The position numbers were made by a program, and so were the translations under genes. A stretch of DNA of 5,807 nt from an uncultured Pirellulaceae bacterium. GTDB lineage: Bacteria > Planctomycetota > Planctomycetia > Pirellulales > Pirellulaceae. The notes beneath the pieces are model-generated. The model was not told where the DNA came from and did no database searches. It worked only from the letters and a program-made list of their open reading frames with translations. Positions 1 to 5,782 of this stretch are shown here, one piece after another (the stretch's first letter is position 1; each line of letters begins with the position of its first letter). Where the stretch lies: assembly GCA_947258905.1 (NCBI GenBank), contig CAMYKF010000359.1, positions 1,924 to 7,730 on the forward strand. Direction: 5' to 3'.

Positions 1-765
1 TACCGTGATGGCATTGCCCAGCAGCTGGATGCGGTCGCCGTCGATCATCACCTGCATGCCGCCACCCCGCGATGAAGCTTGCCAGGCGTGCAAAGTTGTC
101 TTGCCCAGTTTTTCCGCCCAGTAGGGCCCCAGCGTGCAATGGGCTGATCCGGTGACCGGGTCTTCATTAATGCCCACGCCTGGTCCGAAAAAGCGTGACA
201 CGAAATCGAATTCTCCGTATTCATCTCGAGCTGTCACGATGACACCACGCGTGCCCAGACGCAGCAAGCCACTCATATCGGGGTCCAGGTTGCGCACGAC
301 GGACGCCGAAGCCACTTCGGCCAGATAATCGAACCGTGATTTGCCCACAAAGCTGACGGGGACTCGCAGCGCATCGATCATGCCTGGCGGAGCGGCGACT
401 TCTGCCGCAGGGGCTGCCGGGAAATCCAGCTGGATCTGCCCATCGACACGCTCGGCTCGCAATTCGCCACTGTTGGACTGGAACACGCACGTGGTATCGG
501 CCGGCACCATTTCGTTTTCCCACAGCACGTGCGCGGTAGCCAGCGTGGCATGTCCGCACAAATCAACTTCCAGCTTCGGAGTAAACCAGCGGAGCCGCCA
601 GTGTTGTTCTTCCGGGCAAACAAACGCCGTTTCCGCGAGATTCATTTCCGCCGCGACCTGTTGCATCCACATCGGGTCAGCAGGCTGCTCCAGCAAACAA
701 ACGGCCGCCGGATTGCCGCCAAAGGGCTTGTCAGAAAACGCATCGACCTGAAACAGAGCTGGCAT
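1..765 (-). CDS. PhzF-family isomerase/epimerase, 3' end cut by window edge
   Basis: I translated this frame by hand from the ATG at 765; it stays open for 255 codons to the window edge, so only a short C-terminal tail and the stop are missing (family members are usually about 260-300 residues). The protein has the two-lobed PhzF / diaminopimelate-epimerase-like fold signature: FGGNPAAV at residues 15-22, NLAET at 42-46 with Glu45 in the position of the PhzF catalytic acid/base, DLCGHAT at 68-74 with His72, and EDPVTGSAHC at 201-210 with Asp202 and Ser207. A ribosome binding site supports the start. Genuine PhzF isomerises trans-2,3-dihydro-3-hydroxyanthranilate in phenazine synthesis, but most homologues are cytosolic enzymes of unknown substrate. 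It is transcribed away from the trp operon and no other phenazine gene is visible, so I assign the family only. The family call is secure; the substrate is unknown. Confidence 0.93.
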   Translation of the reverse strand, partial: MPALFQVDAFSDKPFGGNPAAVCLLEQPADPMWMQQVAAEMNLAETAFVCPEEQHWRLRWFTPKLEVDLCGHATLATAHVLWENEMVPADTTCVFQSNSGELRAERVDGQIQLDFPAAPAAEVAAPPGMIDALRVPVSFVGKSRFDYLAEVASASVVRNLDPDMSGLLRLGTRGVIVTARDEYGEFDFVSRFFGPGVGINEDPVTGSAHCTLGPYWAEKLGKTTLHAWQASSRGGGMQVMIDGDRIQLLGNAITV

Positions 766-871
766 GCCGCGAGCCTCCGGGTGTATGAAAGGGTTTGCCG
801 GGTTTAGAATCCGCTTTTGCCTGACATTCTACCGAATTGGCCCGCCGCCCGCTGTACGTCGCCAACAAGTT
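766..871. promoter_or_regulatory. Divergent spacer between phzF-like gene and trpE; promoter region inferred
   Basis: These 106 bases separate two genes that point away from each other, so promoters for both must lie here or extend into the genes. TAGAAT at 805-810 resembles a -10 box on the + strand but has no convincing -35 partner. I see no palindrome resembling a TrpR operator (ACTAGTTAACTAGT type), no short reading frame with tandem Trp codons, no hairpin followed by a T-run and no T-box-like or TRAP-like triplet repeat array. There is also no Shine-Dalgarno site in front of trpE. The promoter role is inferred from gene layout, not from a strong motif. Confidence 0.4.
774..778 (-). promoter_or_regulatory. 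Ribosome binding site of the phzF-like gene
   Basis: Read on the minus strand this is GGAGG, 8 bases upstream of the ATG at 765. It is one of only two clear Shine-Dalgarno sites in the window and fixes the start of the PhzF-like protein. Confidence 0.7.
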
Positions 872-2440
872 ATGCCCGCCAACCTTCAGCTCGAATCCGT
901 AACCAGACCGATCCCTTACCGGGATCCGGTGCTGTTGTTTCATCATCTGGTGCGGGGCAAGCCAAACCGTTTGTTGCTGGAATCGGCCGAGATCGACAGC
1001 AAACGGCATTTGCAGAGTTTTTTGCTGGTCGCCGCGGCCCTGCGAATCACTTGCGAAGGCCAGCAGGTTACCGTGACGGCTTTGACCGATAATGGCCGAC
1101 GTGTGCTAAAGCGCCTCGCTGGTCGCCTGGGCGTCGATTGCCAGCCGTCAGCCAGCGAGTTCTCGATTCAGTACCAGATGGCTGATCCCGATCTGGACGA
1201 GGACCAGCGGCTGCTGGCCGATTCCGTGTTTACTCCGCTCCGCGAATTGACGGACGTCGTGCAGATCAACTCGACCATTCATGAAGCACTGTTTGTCGGC
1301 GGCCTGTTTGGATATGACCTGGTGGAGTGCTTTGAGCCGCTACCCGGCGCCGCGCGGCCCGGATTCTGTCCCAATTATACGCTGTACGTCGCCGAGCAAC
1401 TGATTCGCCTCGATCATCAGCAAAACTCCGGCCAGCTGATCGGCAGCTTCTTTTATGATGCAACGGAACCGGCTGATCGCGACGAGTTCGAGGAGCAACT
1501 GACTCGAACCAGGCAGGAATGCGAACACCTCAGCCTGATCGACTTGCCGCCAGCCCAGGCTATCACCGAAGACGTTACCGTTGACAAATCCGACGAGGAG
1601 TTTTGCGCGATCGTCGAGGAATTGAAAGCGCGGATTTATGCCGGCGAAGTTTTTCAGATCGTGCCTTCCCGCTCGTTTGGCATGCCATGCCCCGATCCGT
1701 TGCGGGCCTATCGGCAACTGCGTGGACTGAATCCGAGTCCCTACATGTTCTATATGCAGGACGAGCAATTCACGCTGTTCGGTGCTTCGCCGGAAATGGC
1801 TGTCAAATTCACGGCGGCCTCGCGCGATGTCGAGGTTTGCCCGATCGCCGGCACCCGCGTGCGTGGCAAAAATCCAGACGGTTCCATCAATGCGGATCTC
1901 GACGGACGGATCGAACTGGAACTGAGAACCGACACCAAGGAGATGGCCGAGCACCTGATGCTGGTCGATCTGGCCCGCAATGATCTGGCGCGGATTTGCC
2001 AGGCGGGTACGCGTCACATCGCGCAATTGCTGAAAGTCGACCGGTACAGTCACGTGATGCATCTCGTGTCGCGCGCGACAGGTCGCTTGCGTGACGGACT
2101 GGATGGACTGCATGCCTACCAGGCCTGCATGAACATGGGAACACTGACCGGCGCTCCCAAGGTGCGCGCGATGCAGTTGATTCGGCAACTGGAGGGCAAG
2201 CGACGCGACTTTTATGGCGGAGGCATTGGTTATTTTGTGGGCAATGGCGACATGGAAACCTGCATCGTGATCCGTTCCGCTTTGGTCAGGGATGGTCAGG
2301 CGCACGTCCAGGCTGGTGCCGGGATCGTCTACGATTCGGTGCCGCAAAAGGAAGCGGACGAAACTCGCACCAAGGCAGCGGCGGTGCTCAAGGCGCTGGC
2401 GGGAGCTCATTTGAATACACAGGGTTCAGCAAGTGCATGA
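872..2440 (+). CDS. trpE: Anthranilate synthase component I, enteric type
   Basis: TrpE converts chorismate to anthranilate and pyruvate, using ammonia supplied by TrpG. I chose the ATG at 872 (522 residues; E. coli TrpE has 520) because the protein then aligns with enteric TrpE from its first residues; the frame runs open upstream to about 764, but that extension would enter the phzF-like start and has no family similarity. The N-terminal regulatory region carries LLLESAEIDSK at 34-44; Ser38 matches Ser40 of enteric TrpE, part of the tryptophan feedback site together with NPSPYMF at 287-293. Chorismate-binding motifs follow: PIAGTR (324-329), HLMLVDLARND (361-371), GTLTGAPK (423-430) and QAGAGIVYDSVPQ with KEADE (about 480-497). 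All look intact, so an active, tryptophan-inhibited enzyme is expected. No Shine-Dalgarno site precedes the start. It is separated from trpG by 319 bases, unusual for subunits of one complex. Aminodeoxychorismate synthase (PabB) and PhzE are unlikely given the LLLES motif and trp neighbours. Confidence 0.97.
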   Translation: MPANLQLESVTRPIPYRDPVLLFHHLVRGKPNRLLLESAEIDSKRHLQSFLLVAAALRITCEGQQVTVTALTDNGRRVLKRLAGRLGVDCQPSASEFSIQYQMADPDLDEDQRLLADSVFTPLRELTDVVQINSTIHEALFVGGLFGYDLVECFEPLPGAARPGFCPNYTLYVAEQLIRLDHQQNSGQLIGSFFYDATEPADRDEFEEQLTRTRQECEHLSLIDLPPAQAITEDVTVDKSDEEFCAIVEELKARIYAGEVFQIVPSRSFGMPCPDPLRAYRQLRGLNPSPYMFYMQDEQFTLFGASPEMAVKFTAASRDVEVCPIAGTRVRGKNPDGSINADLDGRIELELRTDTKEMAEHLMLVDLARNDLARICQAGTRHIAQLLKVDRYSHVMHLVSRATGRLRDGLDGLHAYQACMNMGTLTGAPKVRAMQLIRQLEGKRRDFYGGGIGYFVGNGDMETCIVIRSALVRDGQAHVQAGAGIVYDSVPQKEADETRTKAAAVLKALAGAHLNTQGSASA

Positions 2441-2580
2441 TCAACGAGCCATGGGCCGTGGTGGTAGCCGAAGTGGTCTTGCGCATTTTTTCCACCACTC
2501 CCATGATTGGCTTCGGCCGCGAGCTCAGCCGAGCGGGAGAGGTCAGGACCCGCTTTAAGCGGGACCTGGGTGAGGGCTGA
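2437..2580 (+). CDS. Possible 47-residue reading frame overlapping the trpE stop (doubtful)
   Basis: An ATG at 2437 overlaps the trpE TGA in an ATGA arrangement, the classic layout for translational coupling, and the frame stays open for 47 codons to a TGA at 2578. The product starts MINEPWAVVVAEVV and is moderately hydrophobic at first, then basic (RTRFKRD). It contains a single Trp codon (2452-2454), too few for a normal leader peptide. Its last third is simply the translation of the palindromic repeat at 2525-2580, including the stop, which argues that the frame is fortuitous. I do not recognise the product. Confidence 0.15.
   Translation: MINEPWAVVVAEVVLRIFSTTPMIGFGRELSRAGEVRTRFKRDLGEG
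2450..2505. repeat. Long imperfect inverted repeat just after trpE
   Basis: CATGGG (2450-2455) pairs with CCCATG (2500-2505), and GTGGTGG (2458-2464) pairs with CCACCAC (2492-2498): 13 base pairs broken only by a 2:1 internal loop, enclosing a 27-base loop. A T6 run (2486-2491) lies inside the loop, not after the stem, so it is not a standard terminator. Parts of the same bases can pair differently: AGTGGT (2472-2477) with ACCACT (2494-2499), and GCCGAAG (2467-2473) with CTTCGGC (2511-2517). It begins 10 bases after the trpE stop, where it could stabilise the trpE 3' end or affect read-through into trpG. The pairing is seen; the function is inference. Confidence 0.55.
2525..2580 (+). repeat. 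Intergenic palindromic repeat unit, copy 1
   Basis: The core CCCGCTTTAAGCGGG (2549-2563) is a near-perfect palindrome that extends outward through CAGG (2544-2547) and CCTG (2565-2568) across an A/A mismatch. An outer arm pairs TCAGCC (2525-2530) with GGCTGA (2575-2580). The unit has the pattern GGGAGAGG - CCCGC/GCGGG - GTGAGGG seen in many dispersed extragenic palindromic repeats. A second diverged unit lies in inverted orientation at 2633-2685, supporting a dispersed repeat family rather than a terminator. There is no T-run after it. Confidence 0.55.
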
Positions 2581-2632
2581 TGGACTGGATAACGATTTAT
2601 GAGGCCAAATACAGATAAAACGACGCAACGCT

Positions 2633-2685
2633 CCCTCTCATCCGTCCTGCTCCCGTCGCGGCGGGATTCTCCCCCAAGGGGAGAA
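2633..2685 (-). repeat. Intergenic palindromic repeat unit, copy 2, inverted
   Basis: Read on the minus strand the unit shows the same order of elements as copy 1: GGGAGA (2669-2674), CCCGC (2661-2665), CGGGA (2651-2655) and ATGAGAGGG (2633-2641). It can form two adjacent hairpins: TCCCG (2651-2655) with CGGGA (2662-2666), and a perfect 8-base-pair stem of TTCTCCCC (2667-2674) with GGGGAGAA (2678-2685) around a 3-base loop. No T-run follows on either strand, so a role as a terminator is weak. Spacing between elements differs from copy 1 by a few bases, so the two copies are related but diverged. Confidence 0.5.
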
Positions 2686-2723
2686 GGCCTGGGAAAAGCG
2701 CAAGACCCTCTGGCGAATCCAGC

Positions 2724-2729
2724 TACAAT
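2724..2729 (+). promoter_or_regulatory. Possible -10 box of a trpG promoter
   Basis: TACAAT differs from the sigma-70 consensus TATAAT at one base and lies about 30 bases before the trpG start, which would leave a leader of roughly 24 bases. The matching -35 position (about 2701-2706, CAAGAC) is a poor fit, so the call rests on the -10 box, its placement and the long gap separating trpG from trpE. Confidence 0.35.
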
Positions 2730-2748
2730 CAAATTCGTGCCAGACTCC

Positions 2749-2755
2749 AGGAGGG
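2749..2755 (+). promoter_or_regulatory. Ribosome binding site of trpG
   Basis: AGGAGGG ends 4 bases before a GTG at 2760. It is the strongest Shine-Dalgarno site in the window and decides the GTG start of trpG, since no ATG gives the conserved N-terminus. A strong site here suits a gene that is translated independently of trpE. Confidence 0.8.
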
Positions 2756-2759
2756 ACTC

Positions 2760-3347
2760 GTGTCTGCCAACATCGTGCTAATCGATAACTTCGACTCGTT
2801 CACCTACAACCTGGTGGACCAGTTTCGTGCCAGCGGCCATCGCGTGACCATTTTCCGCAATCAGGTGTCGCCCGAAGTCGTGGCCTGTTGCCTGCAGGAA
2901 AGTCCCGAAGCGGTGCTGGTGTTCTCGCCGGGACCGGGTCATCCCAGGGATGCCGGTTGTATGCCGGAACTTATTAACAAATACCGTGGCAAACTTCCGA
3001 TGATCGGCATTTGCCTCGGTCACCAGGCAATCATTGAAGCTTACGGAGGCGAGGTCGGCAGTGCCAATGAAGTGTTTCACGGCAAGGCTTCGCTAATCGA
3101 ACACACCGGGAACGCCATGTTCGAGGGACTGCCCTGTCCTTTGCAGGTGGCCCGGTATCATTCACTGGCCGGTACGGAAATACCCGATGCACTGGAAGTG
3201 GTCGCGCGAATGGACGATACAATCATGGCGGTGTTAAACCGGGCGGATCGGGTTGTCGGGTTTCAATTTCATCCCGAGTCCGTGATGACGCCGCAGGGCA
3301 TCACGCTGCTGGAGAATACACTCGCGTGGGTACGGGAAAAGGCATAG
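2760..3347 (+). CDS. trpG: Anthranilate synthase component II, glutamine amidotransferase
   Basis: TrpG hydrolyses glutamine and channels ammonia to TrpE. The 195-residue protein is a class I (triad) amidotransferase domain of normal length: LIDNFDSFTYNL at 7-18, SPGPG at 56-60, the nucleophile elbow GICLGHQ with Cys85, HGKAS at 107-111, RYHSL at 132-136, and FHPES at 170-174 with His171 and Glu173 completing the triad. The start is GTG at 2760, backed by a strong ribosome binding site. It matches the N-terminal half of the fused E. coli TrpGD protein over its whole length, including CMPEL and the TLAW end. The stop TAG (3345-3347) touches the trpD ATG with no gap and in the same frame. In some bacteria the same subunit also serves PabB; that cannot be judged here. 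Confidence 0.97.
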   Translation: MSANIVLIDNFDSFTYNLVDQFRASGHRVTIFRNQVSPEVVACCLQESPEAVLVFSPGPGHPRDAGCMPELINKYRGKLPMIGICLGHQAIIEAYGGEVGSANEVFHGKASLIEHTGNAMFEGLPCPLQVARYHSLAGTEIPDALEVVARMDDTIMAVLNRADRVVGFQFHPESVMTPQGITLLENTLAWVREKA

Positions 3348-4388
3348 ATGTCGCAAATTGAAAATGATGAAGGCCAGGCAGACGGGATTCTCCCGCTGGT
3401 TCACCGGTTGGTTGCGGGCGACAGTCTGTCGATTGACGAGGCACGCGATTTTTTTTCAACGGTCGTCAACGGCCGGATGGATGACATTTGGTTGTCGGCA
3501 GCGATTGCCTCCATCAAGTTGCGTGGACAGCGGTCCGAAGAACTGGCCGGAGCCGCGTCGGCCCTGCTGGAATCGGCCACGCCGTTTCCCCGACCCGACT
3601 ATCCGTTCGCTGATGTCGTCGGTACCGGCGGTGACGGACACAACACGATCAATCTTTCCACCATCGCCGCAATTACGGCTGCGGCCTGCGGGGCGAAGAT
3701 CATCAAGCACGGCAACAAATCGATTTCCAGTGCATCCGGGTCCTTCGATTTGCTGCAGGCGCTGGGAGTGGATTTCGATATTGAACCGGAAACTGCGCGG
3801 CAACAGGTCGACCAATTTGGATTGTGTTTTTTGTTCGCGCCGCGTTATCACGCCGGTTTGCGACACGCGGGCAACGTCCGCAAGACACTGAAGATGAGGA
3901 CGATCTTCAATTTGCTCGGCCCATTGGTTAATCCTGCGCGGCCACCGCTGATGTTGCTGGGTGTCGCGGATCCGCGACTGCTCGATCAAATGGCAAGGGT
4001 TCTTGCCAGTCTGCAGTGCCAGTCGGCGCTGGTCGTGCATGGCAGTGGTGTGGACGAAGTCGCAATTCACGGTCCTTCGTCCGTGGTCGAACTGGATCAT
4101 GGCGAACTCCGTGAATATCAGGTCGAGCCGGCTGATTTTGGCGCACGTTGTTACCATCTGGACGAATTGACTTGTCATGAGACCGCAGAAAGTCACCGGC
4201 GTTCGGTTCAGGTGCTGCAAGGGCAGGGCAGTGCCGCTGAGAACTCGGCCGTAGCGGTCAACGTGGCGATGGTTTTGAAATTGTTCGGGCATGACGATCT
4301 GAAACACAACTTCTCGACGGCCGTGCACGCCCTGGAAAACGGCAAGCCGATGGAGCTGATCCGCGAACTTGTGGCCGGGCAGGCTTGA
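3348..4388 (+). CDS. trpD: Anthranilate phosphoribosyltransferase
   Basis: TrpD joins anthranilate to PRPP, giving N-(5'-phosphoribosyl)anthranilate and pyrophosphate. The 346-residue protein has the usual length and order: a helical N-terminal part with SIKLRG (55-60), ELAGAA (65-70), then the PRPP-binding loop VGTGGDG (91-97) with NLSTIAA (102-108), KHGNKSISS (120-128), the anthranilate-site stretch RHAGNVRKTLKMRTIFNLLGP (172-192, key residues Arg172, His173, Arg179, Arg184), NP (195-196), and GVDEV (234-238) with the metal-binding Asp236-Glu237 pair. The ATG directly follows the trpG stop codon, so translation is probably coupled; upstream only a weak GGGAAAAGG purine stretch is seen. The C-terminal part aligns with the TrpD half of E. 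coli TrpGD. All key motifs are intact. Confidence 0.97.
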   Translation: MSQIENDEGQADGILPLVHRLVAGDSLSIDEARDFFSTVVNGRMDDIWLSAAIASIKLRGQRSEELAGAASALLESATPFPRPDYPFADVVGTGGDGHNTINLSTIAAITAAACGAKIIKHGNKSISSASGSFDLLQALGVDFDIEPETARQQVDQFGLCFLFAPRYHAGLRHAGNVRKTLKMRTIFNLLGPLVNPARPPLMLLGVADPRLLDQMARVLASLQCQSALVVHGSGVDEVAIHGPSSVVELDHGELREYQVEPADFGARCYHLDELTCHETAESHRRSVQVLQGQGSAAENSAVAVNVAMVLKLFGHDDLKHNFSTAVHALENGKPMELIRELVAGQA

Positions 4389-4389
4389 T

Positions 4390-5769
4390 ATGGCGACGAT
4401 TCTGGACGAAATCGTGGAATACCGTCGCGGGCAACTGGTTTCGCAAAAGCAGGCTTTGTCGCTGGAGTCGATTCAGGACTCGTTGCAAAAATCCGATCGC
4501 GACTTTGCCGCCGCTCTGAAATCACCCAGTCCCGCGTTTATCCTCGAGTGCAAAAAGGCTTCGCCATCGCAGGGATTGATTCGTGACAATTTTGATCTAA
4601 CAGAAATCGCTTACATCTACGGTCGACACGCGTCGGCCATTTCGGTGCTGACAGAATCCGAGTACTTTCAGGGATCATTGGAGAACCTGGGTATCGTGCG
4701 GCAGCGTGCCTCGCAACCGCTGCTGTGCAAGGACTTTTTTGTCGATCCCTACCAGGTCTGGCAGGCCCGGTATTTCGGAGCCGACGCCATCCTGTTGATC
4801 CTGGCGATCCTCGATGACGCAACATGGAAGCAGTTGTTTGAGCTGGCCCGTTCGCTGAATATGGACGCGATCACGGAAGTCTCCAACCAGCAGGAACAAC
4901 AGCGGGCTATTACCATGGGCGCACCCATCGTCGGCATCAACAATCGCAACCTCCGCGACATGTCGATCGATCTGGATACGACGCGCCGGCTGGCTGGCGA
5001 TTTGCCAGGCGATACGCTGGTGATCAGCGAATCGGGGTATCACACCAATCAGCAAGTGCGTTCGATGAGCGGCATTGCTGACGGCTTTCTCATCGGCAGC
5101 TCGTTGATGAAGGAACAGAATCTGGAGCGAGCCGTTAAGTCCATTATTTTGGGAGAGCACAAGGTCTGTGGCTTGACGAGAAACCAGGACGCCCGCGGCG
5201 TCGATCGGGCTGGAGCAGTCTACGGCGGCGTTATTCTCGCCGAGAACTCGCCACGACGGGTCGCTATTGAGGACGTGAATCAAATTTTTAAAGACTGTAA
5301 TTTGCAACGTGTCGGTGTGGTTCAGGATCAGACAATCGACCGGGTGGTCGAATTCGTTCAGGCCGGCAAGCTGGATGGTGTCCAGTTGCATGGCGACGAA
5401 ACGCCCCGGTTTGCTGGTGATTTGCGTGACCAACTGGGACCTGGCGTTGAAATCTGGAAAGCGTTCGCGGTTGAACAATTGGAGTCAGGCGCGGATGCCT
5501 TCTTGCAGGCCGGCGTAGATCGCCTGGTCGTGGATAATCAGGAGTCCGGCGTGCGAGGCGGGACAGGCAAGCCGTTTGACTGGTCGCAACTGCCCCAGGC
5601 CCATCGTCAGTCCATGATTGTCGCCGGGGGCATCGGACCGGAAAATGTCGTCGACGCCTTGCAGCTGGGTTGTCGCGGTGTCGATATGAATTCAGGCCTG
5701 GAGGAATCCACGGGCATCAAATCGGCGGCCAAAATCGAAGCTGCCTTTCGCAACATCCGCAACTATTGA
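4390..5769 (+). CDS. trpCF: Fused indole-3-glycerol-phosphate synthase / phosphoribosylanthranilate isomerase
   Basis: This bifunctional 459-residue protein carries out two consecutive steps. The C-terminal TrpF half isomerises phosphoribosylanthranilate to CdRP, and the N-terminal TrpC half decarboxylates and cyclises CdRP to indole-3-glycerol phosphate. TrpC (about 1-255) shows ECKKASPS (53-60, Lys55), LCKDF with Lys114, ITEVSN with Glu163, GINNRNL (182-188) and SESG (213-216). TrpF (about 256-459) starts after a very short link at KVCGLTR with catalytic Cys260, then VQLHGDE (331-337), VVDN with Asp382, GGTGKPFDW (390-398) and AGGIGPENV (412-420). E. coli TrpC(F) is 453 residues with the same order. 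I chose ATG 4390, one base after the trpD stop; the in-frame TTG at 4369 overlaps trpD and adds seven residues without family match. Coupled translation from trpD is likely because no good ribosome binding site is seen. Confidence 0.97.
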   Translation: MATILDEIVEYRRGQLVSQKQALSLESIQDSLQKSDRDFAAALKSPSPAFILECKKASPSQGLIRDNFDLTEIAYIYGRHASAISVLTESEYFQGSLENLGIVRQRASQPLLCKDFFVDPYQVWQARYFGADAILLILAILDDATWKQLFELARSLNMDAITEVSNQQEQQRAITMGAPIVGINNRNLRDMSIDLDTTRRLAGDLPGDTLVISESGYHTNQQVRSMSGIADGFLIGSSLMKEQNLERAVKSIILGEHKVCGLTRNQDARGVDRAGAVYGGVILAENSPRRVAIEDVNQIFKDCNLQRVGVVQDQTIDRVVEFVQAGKLDGVQLHGDETPRFAGDLRDQLGPGVEIWKAFAVEQLESGADAFLQAGVDRLVVDNQESGVRGGTGKPFDWSQLPQAHRQSMIVAGGIGPENVVDALQLGCRGVDMNSGLEESTGIKSAAKIEAAFRNIRNY

Positions 5770-5782
5770 GATCACGACGCGC

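Larger units (their letters stand above)
2441..2759. other. 319-base gap between trpE and trpG
   Basis: No convincing gene lies here on either strand. In order it holds a long imperfect hairpin (2450-2505), a palindromic repeat unit (2525-2580), an unremarkable AT-richer stretch (2581-2632), a second repeat unit in the opposite orientation (2633-2685), a -10-like box (2724-2729) and the trpG ribosome binding site (2749-2755). Open frames of 60-114 codons across it on both strands translate the repeat palindromes and show no family resemblance. No hairpin is followed directly by a T-run, so a standard intrinsic terminator after trpE is not supported. Confidence 0.8.

Noticed and set aside
764..871. 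36-residue N-terminal extension of TrpE
   Set aside because: The extension overlaps the phzF-like start codon and has no counterpart in enteric TrpE, which aligns from the ATG at 872.
1340..2410. Long open frame of 356 codons on the minus strand inside trpE
   Set aside because: It lies wholly opposite trpE, which has a full set of conserved motifs; the antisense product shows no recognisable domain and long antisense frames are common in GC-rich genes.
1..2440. Phenazine biosynthesis locus (phzF plus phzE-like gene)
   Set aside because: The synthase is a TrpE with LLLES and trp neighbours, not the fused PhzE, and no phzA/B, phzD or phzG is visible.
2667..2691. Perfect 8-base-pair hairpin as an intrinsic terminator
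   Set aside because: No T-run follows on the plus strand or on the minus strand; it fits better as part of a palindromic repeat unit.
2388..2732. Minus-strand frame of 114 codons covering the trpE-trpG gap
   Set aside because: Its product mostly translates the two palindromic repeats (for example PSPLGGESRRDGSRTDE) and it overlaps the trpE end; it looks fortuitous.
2599..2781. Plus-strand 60-codon frame before trpG
   Set aside because: It runs through repeat copy 2 and overlaps the trpG start and ribosome binding site in another frame; no family resemblance.
3456..4328. Minus-strand frame of 290 codons opposite trpD
   Set aside because: Shadow of a clearly coding, motif-complete trpD; no recognisable family and no ribosome binding site.
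4675..5478. Minus-strand frame of 267 codons opposite trpCF
   Set aside because: Shadow of the trpC-trpF fusion; no family features.
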